DNA of 64,000 nt from Emticicia agri. GTDB taxonomy: Bacteria > Bacteroidota > Bacteroidia > Cytophagales > Spirosomataceae. The stretch covers positions 1 through 64,000 of the forward strand of contig NZ_SEWF01000006.1 of assembly GCF_004168285.1 (NCBI RefSeq), in the 5' to 3' direction. This document shows positions 35,387 to 44,281 of this stretch, piece after piece (the stretch's first letter is position 1; each line of letters opens with the position of its first letter). The translations under genes and the position numbers were made by a program. The notes under the pieces were generated by a model. That model was not told the DNA's origin, ran no database searches, and worked only from the letters and a program-made list of their open reading frames with translations.

Positions 35387-36055
35387 TTAATCATCGCTGT
35401 CGCCTCCTCCATAAGCGGCGCTTTTGGTCTCATTTTCATTTGAATAATAAAAAGCATGAATACGGGCTACATCTCGCAGAAAATCGACATTCAGTATCTC
35501 AACCCTGTGAATAGGTAAGCCGATTCTTTTTCTTAAATCTGCTATCATTTCCTCCCGACGTTCGGGCACTACCAATTCTACTTTCTCGTAGCGAACCTCT
35601 CTGAAATTCTCATGTTTAATGTTCAACCCATGTTCTAAACCCAACGTAAGTGCCACTAATAAAACATCGGCCATGATTAATTCATAATGGGTCATGCTTA
35701 AAGGGGTAAGCGCATTAATAATACCAATAGCTACGCACACAAAAAAGTAGCCCATTTCACGCACAGGCACTGTAACTGTACGGTAGCGGATAATAGAAAA
35801 TATAGCAAAAAGCCCAAAGGCAAAGCCCATTTTCAGTTTGGTGGTACTCAGTAGAAAACAAATCAGAAAATTGACAACATTGAATAAAAAGAAAGTAAAA
35901 ACAAAGTCTTTGTTTTTGTAGCGATTATAATAAATGCCACGCACCAGTATCAGAATAACAACCATATTCAGCAAAAATCTGACGCTAAATTCTATAGCTA
36001 TACTATCTCCTAAAAATTGATTAATGGTGTGTGACGAGCCTTCGAGTTCTTCCAT
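35387..36055 (-). CDS. DUF4956 membrane protein
   Basis: 222 residues. Four hydrophobic segments (~23-42, ~51-70, ~76-90, ~105-135), with the conserved MGFAFGLFAIFSIIRYRT between them. A soluble C-terminal domain ending in GGGDSDD follows. DUF4956 proteins travel with VTC-type polyphosphate polymerase and CotH proteins, exactly the next two genes upstream on this strand. It is probably the membrane partner of that system. Confidence 0.85.
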   Translation of the reverse strand: MEELEGSSHTINQFLGDSIAIEFSVRFLLNMVVILILVRGIYYNRYKNKDFVFTFFLFNVVNFLICFLLSTTKLKMGFAFGLFAIFSIIRYRTVTVPVREMGYFFVCVAIGIINALTPLSMTHYELIMADVLLVALTLGLEHGLNIKHENFREVRYEKVELVVPERREEMIADLRKRIGLPIHRVEILNVDFLRDVARIHAFYYSNENETKSAAYGGGDSDD

Positions 36056-36226
36056 GAATGAATGGTGAATTAGTGAATTGCGAATTAGTGAATGATGAGT
36101 TTTATGATTAATTGGTGAATAGGGTCGCCGTGAAGGTGAATTAGCGAATAGTTTAGTCTTGAAATATGAATGAGTAGGGTAATGGTTTAATTAATTCACT
36201 AATTCACCATTCGCTATTCACAATTA
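36056..36226. repeat. Dispersed palindrome family B, copy 1
   Basis: The left side contains GAATGGTGAATTAGTGAATT and the right side AATTCACTAATTCACCATTC plus GCTATTCACAAT (36193-36224). They can pair into a long hairpin with a ~90-nt loop holding GGTCGCCGTGAAG. A related copy lies at 44958-45107. It fills the whole gap between the VTC and DUF4956 genes. Confidence 0.8.
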
Positions 36227-36961
36227 CTACTCACTCAATATCTTATCCAACTTCCGCAATACAGGTTTGAATGAATTGCGTTTGACATTTTCTAAGGTGG
36301 CGATACCTATGGAGTATTTACTGAAACTTGCCTGAGCGATATGCCTTTTTTTGAAACATTGTACAATAGGACTGAAAACTGAACCTTTATCCTGTTTGAT
36401 TTCTGCTACTATCAGTCCCTGATTCGCTTTTTTTAATTCTCCTTTCTGAAATACCAGATTCAGGTCTAAAGTCAGGCGTTCGGTAAAATCTTTTCTGACC
36501 AAAGTGATGCGGTCGAAATAAATCCAGAGTTGGTCATGGAGTCGTTCGGGTTTCTGCAAAAAGCTGTTAAAGAGTTGATAATCGGCATTTTGCAGTTCTT
36601 TGTTCAGGCTGATTCGCTCTTCTCTGTATTTAACCGTACGGCTATTGCTGATTTTCTTTTTTACCTCAAAAAACACCAGACCCGTATCAGAATATCGGCG
36701 GTAACGTACTTTCAGCCTATTTGGCTTGCCATTGTGGTGTTGATAGTATAATGCGTAATCGTCGGTATCAAAATACAGAGATTCGTAACTATGTGCACGT
36801 TTCTGATTGATTTCGAGTATATGGTAGTAAGGTTTGATTTCTTCGAGAATATCAGGCAATACATTTGTATGAAAGATATACTTACTATCTATCCTATTGA
36901 GTAGCTTCACAGCTTCAATTTCGGGCAGAGAGATACTTTCAAATGTTTGCAGGTCAATCAT
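36227..36961 (-). CDS. VTC-domain (polyphosphate polymerase-like) protein
   Basis: 244 residues with a tunnel-fold VTC domain. Basic and acidic strand residues seen include RIDSKYIF, SLYFDTDDYALYYQHHNG, KVRYRRYSDTGLVFFEVKKK, KYREERI and LIVAEIKQDKGS. In yeast the VTC domain polymerises ATP phosphate into polyphosphate; bacterial homologues in DUF4956/CotH operons are not well characterised. No transmembrane segments. If active, it would link this cluster to phosphate storage. Confidence 0.8.
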   Translation of the reverse strand: MIDLQTFESISLPEIEAVKLLNRIDSKYIFHTNVLPDILEEIKPYYHILEINQKRAHSYESLYFDTDDYALYYQHHNGKPNRLKVRYRRYSDTGLVFFEVKKKISNSRTVKYREERISLNKELQNADYQLFNSFLQKPERLHDQLWIYFDRITLVRKDFTERLTLDLNLVFQKGELKKANQGLIVAEIKQDKGSVFSPIVQCFKKRHIAQASFSKYSIGIATLENVKRNSFKPVLRKLDKILSE

Positions 36962-37009
36962 ATCGGGTATAATAATTTTAAACAGCCTGTTAATCTACGG
37001 AATTATTTG

Positions 37010-38419
37010 TTATTTTAAAAATGTGGCTACGGCCTGATTCCTTGTATTGACATGCGTTTTAAGTGTGGCTAACTCACTGGTAAAGGCCGCCGTGCTTGTC
37101 AGATTTGAATAAGGCTTCTGCTCTACCTCACTTCCGTTTACATAAGGTGCTATCAGGTTATGATATTTGTCAAAAAGTGTACCCATCTTTGCTGCCGTAA
37201 ATACATTGTTAGTAAACGCTGCCACATATTGTTTGTATTGGGCATAATAAACCGCATCCTCGGCCACATATCTAAGCAATGGCCATGTTTTGGCAACTTC
37301 TGTCATCGCCAACGAAACGGCATTTCGTCCACTGGTTTTCATGGCTTCATTATGATCCCACGGAATCCAGATAAGCTTTTTTGTTGGCGAATTGTACAAA
37401 TAATAGTTATGCGCCATAGCTCCATACACGTCCCAACTTACCATCGTGTTATTAACCGCCAGATATTTCAGGTAATGGTCAACATTGAAGGTCTTTTCAA
37501 GATTGTCTCGCCAGATAGATGCAGCTGAGGTACGATTCGTTGCATTGAGTGCTGTAATAAATGCCTGCACATCGCCATAATTGGCTTCCTCTTTATTATT
37601 CTTTTTCTCAAACTGGCTTTGTACAAAAGATTGAAAAGTAGATTCGGGCTTGTAAATATTGCCCTTCGCTTCCGGGTCATCAGTAAACTGGTCTTTTACC
37701 ATCGTATCGTCTATTACTTCAACCATCGTATAAATTCCACAGTATTTTTTACCCTCACCAAAATCTATATATACTTTGTAGAAAGCTGTTTTAGCAGCAG
37801 GTACACCTGCTTCTCTGAAAATATCGGCAGCTACTTTTTCTCTTATCAAAGAATTATCTCCATAGCCCGGCGACATGGATAGTTCCTGAAAACCATAGAG
37901 GCGCTGATTTTTGATAGCAGGGAACTGATCTTCAAATTCGTCCATCTTTAAACGAAAAGGAAGTTTATAAATACCCGAACGCCAGATAGAAGATAAACTC
38001 GAATTTCCTTTGAGACGAAAACCTAAGTTTGTCCAGGTCTTTTCATTGAATTTCATCGTAACGGCAAAGTAGTTGGGTTCTCCTGTACCGAAAGTAGGAA
38101 CACCACCATTGCCTCCTCCGCCGATACCGCCACCTCCCGGGCTACCACCTCCTGCGCCAAAATCGCGACCGAATTTAGCTTTCATATCAGTTCTGATACT
38201 ATCCCATTGCGTTTTGCGGATAGTAATTTCTAAAGCATTAACAGCCTCTTGCGGAAAGACAACAGCATAGTTAGGCGATACATCGTTGCCGTGAGACTCG
38301 GCTGTCCAGTCGGGATTAGTAGCGGTAACATCAGGGGTAACTTCTTCCTCTTTAGGTTTGCAGGCTGCAACCCAGCATAGAAAAACTACCGTAGGCAATA
38401 TAAATCGCAGTTGGTTCAT
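37010..38419 (-). CDS. CotH-family lipoprotein
   Basis: 469 residues from Met 38419 (MNQLRFILPTVVFLCWVAAC, lipobox VAAC). Upstream in-frame Met codons would bury the signal. A Gly-rich linker (GGGSPGGGGIGGGGNGG) lies at ~95-115. The CotH domain shows GFRLKGNSSL, GFQELSMSPGYGDNSLIREKVA, AAKTAFYKVYIDFG and IPWDHNEAM. CotH proteins are atypical kinases in spore coats; in Bacteroidota they are extracytoplasmic and occur with DUF4956 and VTC genes. Confidence 0.85.
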   Translation of the reverse strand: MNQLRFILPTVVFLCWVAACKPKEEEVTPDVTATNPDWTAESHGNDVSPNYAVVFPQEAVNALEITIRKTQWDSIRTDMKAKFGRDFGAGGGSPGGGGIGGGGNGGVPTFGTGEPNYFAVTMKFNEKTWTNLGFRLKGNSSLSSIWRSGIYKLPFRLKMDEFEDQFPAIKNQRLYGFQELSMSPGYGDNSLIREKVAADIFREAGVPAAKTAFYKVYIDFGEGKKYCGIYTMVEVIDDTMVKDQFTDDPEAKGNIYKPESTFQSFVQSQFEKKNNKEEANYGDVQAFITALNATNRTSAASIWRDNLEKTFNVDHYLKYLAVNNTMVSWDVYGAMAHNYYLYNSPTKKLIWIPWDHNEAMKTSGRNAVSLAMTEVAKTWPLLRYVAEDAVYYAQYKQYVAAFTNNVFTAAKMGTLFDKYHNLIAPYVNGSEVEQKPYSNLTSTAAFTSELATLKTHVNTRNQAVATFLK

Positions 38420-38540
38420 TTTGGTGTTAAAAAGGGTGTTTGTCGGGATAGACGCAAAAAAATTAAAACGGGTTGCTTGTTTCATCTCAGGCAAACTTTT
38501 ATGAATGTTGTGTAACTTGCAGTTGATAAACTTTCCGGCA

Positions 38541-39143
38541 ATGATACCTGAAGAAAAAAACGCTATTTGTGAGTTTATACTAAAAACCTACCCGATGTCG
38601 CAGGAGCAACTGGCATCAGTAGTGCAGTATTTTAAACCTAAAGCGTTTCATAAAAACGATTTCGTAGTAGAAGAGGGCAAGATATGCCAGTTCTATTGTT
38701 TTATGGAAGAGGGCTTTATGCGGGCCTATACTTATGACCATGCCGGGAATGAAGTTACAACTGCGCTTTATTCACCAAACCAAATCGTTTGCGATTTATC
38801 TTCCTTTTTCAAACAAACACCTTCTCAGGAATATATTCAGTCGTTGACCAATAGCAGGGTATGGTATATTACTTTTGATGAACTACAACACGCATTTCAT
38901 GCCATGCCTTATTTTCGTGAGTTTGGCAGGTTGATTTTAGTAAATTCCTATACGCAATTGAAACAACGGATGTTATCAATGTTGCAAGAAACAGCCGAAG
39001 CCAGGTATGCAAAATTGATGGAAACCAATCCGGTGATTTTTCAGAAAGTGCCCTTGAAAATGATAGCCTCTTATATTGGCGTAACAGATACTTCGTTGAG
39101 CCGCATCAGAAAAGAGTATGCTAAAAACAGGGCTAAAGCCTGA
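38541..39143 (+). CDS. Crp/Fnr-family transcriptional regulator
   Basis: About 200 residues from ATG 38541 (MIPEEKNAICEF). Residues ~20-130 are a cyclic-nucleotide-binding-like beta-roll (VVEEGKICQFYCFMEEGFMRAY). The C-terminal helix-turn-helix is short (PLKMIASYIGVTDTSLSRIRKEYAK). No Fe-S cysteine cluster. It is the Bacteroidota type that often controls an adjacent membrane gene; a 223-residue membrane protein follows 71 bp downstream. Confidence 0.85.
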   Translation: MIPEEKNAICEFILKTYPMSQEQLASVVQYFKPKAFHKNDFVVEEGKICQFYCFMEEGFMRAYTYDHAGNEVTTALYSPNQIVCDLSSFFKQTPSQEYIQSLTNSRVWYITFDELQHAFHAMPYFREFGRLILVNSYTQLKQRMLSMLQETAEARYAKLMETNPVIFQKVPLKMIASYIGVTDTSLSRIRKEYAKNRAKA

Positions 39144-39214
39144 AAACTTGCCAAATGGCAAGAATAAATTCATATCTGAGTCTTTCCTTTGTGTAAATTT
39201 TAATAGGTTAATCA

Positions 39215-39886
39215 ATGGAACAACTGCCTTTTTATATTGCTTTAGTGATGGGGTTAAGCACTTTTCTGTCTGCATATTTTTTAGCAAAGGCTTCTCCGAA
39301 ACACAAAACCCGGATTCTGACTATTGCTATTGGCTGGCTTATTTTGCAAAGCCTGATAAGCATCAGTGGCTTTTATACGCACACTAAGGCAATGCCACCA
39401 AGGTTTCTGTTGGCTATTGGTCCACCTTTCTTGTTAATCATTGGCCTTTTTGCCACTAAAAGCGGACGCTATTTTATAGACAGCCTTGAGATAAAAACGC
39501 TGACAATGCTGCATGTTGTGAGAATTCCGGTAGAACTGGTTTTATTCTGGTTGTTCCTGCACAAAACAGTGCCGGAAATCATGACCTTTGAAGGACAGAA
39601 TTTTGATATTATTTCGGGTATTACGGCACCTGTTGTCTATTATCTTTTCAAAAAAGAGTATATAGGTATGGGCATTCTGCTTATGTGGAATTTTGCCTGT
39701 TTAATGCTTCTGATAAACATTGTATCCACAGCTATCTTATCGGCACCATTTCCATTTCAACAACTGGCATTCGACCAGCCAAATATTGCAGTCTTATATT
39801 TTCCTTTCAACTGGCTGCCTTGTTGTATAGTACCGATAGTATTGTTTTCGCACCTGGTGGCAATTAGGAAGTTGATGAGGGAGTAG
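39215..39886 (+). CDS. Hypothetical multi-pass membrane protein
   Basis: 223 residues with about seven hydrophobic segments, beginning MEQLPFYIALVMGLSTFLSAYFLAK and ending in IVPIVLFSHLVAIRKLMRE. I do not recognise a family. Its position just after a Crp/Fnr regulator suggests control by that protein. Confidence 0.7.
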   Translation: MEQLPFYIALVMGLSTFLSAYFLAKASPKHKTRILTIAIGWLILQSLISISGFYTHTKAMPPRFLLAIGPPFLLIIGLFATKSGRYFIDSLEIKTLTMLHVVRIPVELVLFWLFLHKTVPEIMTFEGQNFDIISGITAPVVYYLFKKEYIGMGILLMWNFACLMLLINIVSTAILSAPFPFQQLAFDQPNIAVLYFPFNWLPCCIVPIVLFSHLVAIRKLMRE

Positions 39887-39950
39887 GAGAGACTTTTACT
39901 TTAGTGCCTTCTGTTTGGTTTAAGTATCAATAGGCCAATATTTTATTTGT

Positions 39951-40035
39951 GTTCCCGAAGGGATTCGAACTCCCATCATCACAACCGGAATCTGACGGGG
40001 CGACCTTCGCATTCTATCCGTTGAACTACGGGAAC
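39951..40035 (-). pseudogene. tRNA-Arg-like degenerate copy 1 (15-nt insert)
   Basis: On the minus strand an acceptor stem GTTCCCG/CGGGAAC pairs perfectly. The D-arm (GTTCAACGGATAGAAT), anticodon loop TTCCGGT (CCG) and T-loop TTCGAAT are all recognisable. About 15 extra GC-rich nt (GCGAAGGTCGCCCCG, itself able to form GCGA-AGG-TCGC) are inserted between the D-arm and the anticodon stem. The anticodon stem has a G-G mismatch and the T-stem an A-C mismatch. Probably a pseudo-tRNA, though the changed but still paired acceptor stem is notable. Confidence 0.7.
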
Positions 40036-40073
40036 TAATATATCTATTTTACTTTACTACTTCTTGAAATTAT

Positions 40074-40173
40074 ATCCCCAAGGGATTCGAACTCCCATCA
40101 TCACAACCGGAATCTGACAGGGCGGCTTCCCGTGGGGCGGCCATCCGCATTCCATCCATTGAACTACAGAGAT
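40074..40173 (-). pseudogene. tRNA-Arg-like degenerate copy 2 (about 30-nt insert)
   Basis: Same architecture as copy 1. The acceptor stem ATCTCTG/TGGGGAT pairs only with three G-U wobbles. The anticodon loop is TTCCGGT. The D-arm/anticodon insert has grown to about 30 nt and contains GGGCGGC twice in direct orientation on the plus strand. It shares the G-G and A-C mismatches with copy 1. Confidence 0.7.
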
Positions 40174-40192
40174 TAATTGACTATAATTTTGT

Positions 40193-40263
40193 GTCCTCGA
40201 AGGGATTCGAACCCCCATCTTCAGAACCGGAATCTGAAATTCTATCCATTGAACTACGAAGAC
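40193..40263 (-). tRNA. tRNA-Arg (anticodon CCG)
   Basis: A 71-nt tRNA without encoded CCA. Acceptor stem GTCTTCG/CGAGGAC (one wobble), D-arm GTTC-AATGGATA-GAAT, anticodon stem-loop TCAGA-TTCCGGT-TCTGA with CCG anticodon, short variable loop and T-loop TTCGAAT. It reads the arginine codon CGG. It is upstream of, and co-oriented with, the two degenerate copies. Confidence 0.9.
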
Positions 40264-40317
40264 AAGTACTATTCTGTTTTGAAACGCAAAACTACAAAAA
40301 TCTTTTCTTAAATACTA

Positions 40318-40896
40318 TCAAGGATTCAAATGATAACAGCGGCGGCAGCGGGCTTCGTAGTTATCAGACTCTCCTAAGAATACTTGTGGGCCATCGGCGG
40401 TTTTTCGATAAGAATAATGTGCAATATCGCCACAGACCACACAAATGGCGTGTACTTTGGTAACATATTCGGCAATAGCCATCAATTGCGGCATAGGCCC
40501 AAAAGGAATCCCCCTTGAATCCATATCCAACCCTGCTACTATCACTCTTTTGCCTTGTTCGGCCAATTTATTGACTACCTCTACAATTCCCTCATCAAAA
40601 AATTGTGCTTCATCAAGCCCTACTACTTCGCAGTCGCTGCACATCAGCAGAATTTCTTCTGAGGTATTAACAGGCGTAGAGCGGATAGCCGTCTGGTTGT
40701 GCGATACAATATTGGCTTCATGATACCGTACATCAATAGCAGGCTTGAATATCTCTACTTTCTGCTGGGCAATTTTAGCACGGTTGAGCCTGCGAATCAG
40801 TTCTTCAGTCTTACCCGAAAACATTGAGCCGCAAATTACCTCTACCCAACCTGTTTTATGTCCTTGCCCTCTGCCTCTTTTTGGTTCAATAAACAT
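40318..40896 (-). CDS. tdk: Thymidine kinase
   Basis: 192 residues, type II thymidine kinase. P-loop GSMFSGKT (~23-30), catalytic Glu in [10 protein letters not shown] (~95), [12 protein letters not shown] lasso region and a zinc site (CVVCGD and CRRCYHL). It phosphorylates thymidine in the salvage pathway. An N-terminal basic stretch ([16 protein letters not shown]) is normal for Bacteroidota. Confidence 0.95.
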   Translation of the reverse strand: MFIEPKRGRGQGHKTGWVEVICGSMFSGKTEELIRRLNRAKIAQQKVEIFKPAIDVRYHEANIVSHNQTAIRSTPVNTSEEILLMCSDCEVVGLDEAQFFDEGIVEVVNKLAEQGKRVIVAGLDMDSRGIPFGPMPQLMAIAEYVTKVHAICVVCGDIAHYSYRKTADGPQVFLGESDNYEARCRRCYHLNP

Positions 40897-41052
40897 TATT
40901 TTCTTAATTTTTTCGTTCTATGTAAAACTGGCAAAAAAGTTGTAGTAAATTTACTGTCAGTTAGCCGAAATCATACATCCACATGACGTGCTAACATTAG
41001 CTTCTTTTATAAACCAATAGCTATTTAAATTACAAAACAAACAAATTTAAGA

Positions 41053-42321
41053 ATGTCGAACAAATTGAATTTGTCCGCCGTCGAACGGTACAGTAAGGCT
41101 TATGCAGCCCGTGTGTGTGATGAGTTTTTTGCCCAGAATAATACTATATCTGGCAAACAAATCCTTTCTTTATGTAATGTTCAGCAGGTAAATCTGTTGA
41201 CTATCAGGGCTTTATTTGAAAAGTGGCAGGGAGATACGCAGCGTTTACGTAGCCCATATTTTGATTTTACTGCGCCGGAAGTACAGCAAGCACTAAAGAG
41301 TTTTATGAATACAGTTTCGCAATTTATTTCTGTGAAACGTGAACAGTTTGAGCCCCTGTTAGTAGATTCGGTAGGAGAAACACTTGTATTGATTCTTGAA
41401 CCGCAGACTTTCTATAAAGAACTGATGCGTGACCTGCCTAATTTCAGATTTACACAGGAGAATGCAGCTCCGCTTGCCAAATATATTCAGATTAATAAAC
41501 AGGTGATACCGGGTCTGGTTGAAAAACTGAACGGTAAAGAGTATGTTTTTGCCAACCAGGCAATGGCATGGATTGACGAAATGCCTATTGTTGCCGAAAG
41601 CTCTGATAAATATCTGTCGCTTTTTGCGCAGAAAGTAGCTATTCCGGACGAACTGGTGCCTGCCAAGGCGGTTCCCGTTTCAGAAATCATCAATAACCCA
41701 TCTTCTGCTTCTTTCTTTGATTTAGAATTAAGCAAGCCTGTGATAGAAGAAAAACCCTATACGCCGCCTCCGGTGGTAATTCCCCCTCCGGTAGTGATTC
41801 CTGAGCCTAAGGTACAAGAATACAATGCTTATGTAGAACCTCCGAAATATGTTGAGCCTCCTAAGCCTGAACCTGTAAAAGAGGTAGTAGTTGAAAGACC
41901 CGCACCAATATTTGAGCAAAAACTGAATCTGGTAACATCGAAAATGAATGAGTCGGTTTATGAAAAATCGCCATCAAAAGAGATAGAAGAAATGCGGTTG
42001 AACGAAAGACTGGCCAGTGAGCAAAAAAGCCTGAATGACCAGACTAAAGCCAACAGAACCATTTTAGACCACCATCAGAATAATCGTATTGAGGGTATCA
42101 ATAGTGCGATTTCATTAAATCAGCGATTCTTGTTTACCAATAACCTTTTTGGAGGGAATATACAGGCATTTTCACATGCGCTTGATGAAATTGAGTTGTG
42201 CAAGGATTTTGGAGAGGCAAAAGAACTGATTCTGAAAAAATATGTTCCTCGTTACCTATGGGATATTACAGGGGCAGAAGCCGAAGAATTTATAGAAATT
42301 GTAAAGCGCAGATTTAATTAA
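41053..42321 (+). CDS. Conserved hypothetical cytoplasmic protein with Pro-rich linker
   Basis: 422 residues, no signal peptide. The N-terminal ~190 are helical (LSAVERYSKAYAARVCDEFFAQNNTISGKQIL). A linker rich in Pro and Glu (~230-285, PPPVVIPPPVV and YVEPPKYVEPPK) follows. The C-terminal helical domain holds ISLNQRFLFTNNLFGGNIQAFSHALDEIE and KYVPRYLWDITGAEAEEFIEIVKRRF. Similar proteins are common in Cytophagales; the function is not known to me. Likely the first gene of an operon with the next two. Confidence 0.75.
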   Translation: MSNKLNLSAVERYSKAYAARVCDEFFAQNNTISGKQILSLCNVQQVNLLTIRALFEKWQGDTQRLRSPYFDFTAPEVQQALKSFMNTVSQFISVKREQFEPLLVDSVGETLVLILEPQTFYKELMRDLPNFRFTQENAAPLAKYIQINKQVIPGLVEKLNGKEYVFANQAMAWIDEMPIVAESSDKYLSLFAQKVAIPDELVPAKAVPVSEIINNPSSASFFDLELSKPVIEEKPYTPPPVVIPPPVVIPEPKVQEYNAYVEPPKYVEPPKPEPVKEVVVERPAPIFEQKLNLVTSKMNESVYEKSPSKEIEEMRLNERLASEQKSLNDQTKANRTILDHHQNNRIEGINSAISLNQRFLFTNNLFGGNIQAFSHALDEIELCKDFGEAKELILKKYVPRYLWDITGAEAEEFIEIVKRRFN

Positions 42322-42397
42322 CACATACCATTTGCCTTTTTCTTAACAACCCCGTATTTTGCTTCAAAATTCAAACGCTGCCTTGGCTGAGAAAGAA

Positions 42398-43252
42398 GTG
42401 AAATACGGGATTTTGTTTTATCAGCAAGCAAGTCTGTTTGTCTTTTATTACCTTGTTGTTTTTTCTGCTCACTATAGCCGGGCATCGGGCGAACCCTTTC
42501 CTATTGGTGCCAGAAGCTGGGGAATAGGCAATGCTACGGTAGCTGTAGCCGACAAACAATCGGTTTTTAATAATCCTGCCGGATTAGGTTTTCTAGCCCA
42601 TAACTATGTTAGTACTTCGTATCATAACCGATACACCATAGCTGGACTTAATACCTTTTCTTTAGGGGGTAATTATACCCATAAATTGGCCAATGTAGGA
42701 CTTGTGATAGAAAGGTTCGGCGATAAACTGTATCATGAACAGAAAATCGGTCTGGCTTTGGCCAAAAGTACCGGCAGGGTTTCGCTTGGCATACAGGTAG
42801 CTTATATGCAAGCCGCCATTGCGGGATATGCGGCAAAGCATACGCTATTAACCCAGTTTGGTGTAATGGCTAAACTAAATTCTACCATTCATATAGGTTT
42901 CAATGCCTACAACCTTACAGCCGCAAGGCTTTTTGTTTCTCAACGTGTGCCTACCGTACTTCGTTTAGGATTTTCGTATCAGCCTGTCAAACAATTGCTG
43001 CTGATAGGAGAAGCTGAAAAAGATATATTTTTACCTGTTTTATTTAAGGCAGGATTAGAATACCAGATAGTCAGAAATTTTTATCTTCGTACGGGTATCA
43101 CCTCTAAATTAAGTAATGCCCATTTTGGCATTGGTTTTCAGGCTAAACAATTTATTTTTGATTATGCCGCAAGCAATCATTCAATGCTTGGTTTTTCTCA
43201 TCATCTGACACTCGCCTATCAGTTAGGCAAAACCCCACAGAAATCATCATGA
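42398..43252 (+). CDS. PorV/PorQ-like outer-membrane barrel protein
   Basis: About 284 residues. There is no in-frame ATG near the 5' end; GTG 42398 (VKYGILFYQQASLFVFYYLVVFSAHYS) gives a signal peptide and is preferred over TTG 42359. The mature start (GEPFPIGARSWGIGNATVAVADKQSVFNNPAGLGFL) is the hallmark of the PorV/PorQ/FadL-like group, some of which serve type IX secretion. The remaining strands end in LTLAYQLGKTPQ. It overlaps the dehydrogenase gene by 4 bp. Confidence 0.75.
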   Translation: MKYGILFYQQASLFVFYYLVVFSAHYSRASGEPFPIGARSWGIGNATVAVADKQSVFNNPAGLGFLAHNYVSTSYHNRYTIAGLNTFSLGGNYTHKLANVGLVIERFGDKLYHEQKIGLALAKSTGRVSLGIQVAYMQAAIAGYAAKHTLLTQFGVMAKLNSTIHIGFNAYNLTAARLFVSQRVPTVLRLGFSYQPVKQLLLIGEAEKDIFLPVLFKAGLEYQIVRNFYLRTGITSKLSNAHFGIGFQAKQFIFDYAASNHSMLGFSHHLTLAYQLGKTPQKSS

Positions 43253-44232
43253 AAATTGCATTTTTCAGTACAAAACCTTACGACAAAGATTTCTTTGAAA
43301 GGTATAACACAATACATCAGTTCAATTTTTATGAAGTCGCTCTCAATGAGCAGTCAGTTCGTTTAGCAGAGGGTGTCGATGTAGTTTGTGTGTTTGTCAA
43401 TGATAAACTGAATGCACAGGTAATTGATTCGCTACAAAAATTGGGCGTTCAACTTATTGCGCTCCGGTGTGCGGGTTTTAATAATGTAGATTTGGTTGCT
43501 GCCAAAAATGCCGACATGAGAGTAGTGCGTGTGCCTGCTTATTCTCCATATGCAGTAGCCGAACATGCGCTGGCACTGATTATGGCCTTGAACCGCAAAA
43601 CACATAAAGCCTATAACCGTGTGCGTGAGGGAAATTTTTCATTAGAAAAACTGACAGGTTTCGACCTTTATCATAAGACTGTTGGCGTAGTAGGAACAGG
43701 CAAAATAGGCGGAGTATTTGCCAGAATCATGTCAGGGCTGGGTTGCAAAATATTAGCTTATGATAAGTTTCAGGATGAGACATTAATCAAAGCAGGTGTC
43801 AGTTATGTGAGTTTTGAAGAACTACTGGTACAATCTGATATAATATCGTTGCATTGCCCCCTGACAGCAGATACCAGACATCTGATTAATGCGCAGGCAT
43901 TGGCACAAATGAAAAAAGGGGTAATGCTCATTAATACCAGTCGTGGAGCGTTGATAGACACACAGGCAGTAGTAGAGGCACTTAAAAATAAAACAGTGGG
44001 TTATCTGGGGATTGATGTATATGAGCAGGAAGAAAATATATTCTTTAATGACTTATCAGAAGAGATCTTGCAAGATGATACTTTAGCCCGATTGATGACT
44101 TTCCCAAATGTGCTGATTACCTCGCATCAGGGCTTTCTCACCGAAGAAGCATTGACACAGATTGCTATTACAACCTTACAGAATATCAGCGATTTTGCGG
44201 ATAAAAAGTTGTTGATAAATGAAGTAAAGTAG
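43249..44232 (+). CDS. D-2-hydroxyacid dehydrogenase (D-lactate dehydrogenase type)
   Basis: 327 residues. Catalytic and NAD-binding parts in order: ALRCAGFNNVDL, YSPYAVAEHALALIMALNRK, GVVGTGKIGGVFARI (GxGxxG), CPLTADTRHLINAQALAQMKKGVMLINTSRGALIDT, GIDVYEQE and SHQGFLTEEAL (catalytic His). It reduces pyruvate or a related 2-oxoacid to the D-hydroxyacid with NADH. Its start overlaps the preceding barrel gene. Confidence 0.92.
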   Translation: MKIAFFSTKPYDKDFFERYNTIHQFNFYEVALNEQSVRLAEGVDVVCVFVNDKLNAQVIDSLQKLGVQLIALRCAGFNNVDLVAAKNADMRVVRVPAYSPYAVAEHALALIMALNRKTHKAYNRVREGNFSLEKLTGFDLYHKTVGVVGTGKIGGVFARIMSGLGCKILAYDKFQDETLIKAGVSYVSFEELLVQSDIISLHCPLTADTRHLINAQALAQMKKGVMLINTSRGALIDTQAVVEALKNKTVGYLGIDVYEQEENIFFNDLSEEILQDDTLARLMTFPNVLITSHQGFLTEEALTQIAITTLQNISDFADKKLLINEVK

Positions 44233-44281
44233 TTGGGAACTTTTATTGTCGGCGAAATGATTCTGTAAATAAACTCAAGCT

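Noticed and set aside
38073-38270. Proline-rich ORF opposite the CotH gene
   Set aside because: It is the complement of the Gly-rich linker of the CotH lipoprotein.
39951-40173. Degenerate tRNAs as tmRNA or selenocysteine tRNA
   Set aside because: The anticodon loop is CCG, stem lengths are normal apart from the insert, and no tag reading frame or long variable arm is present.
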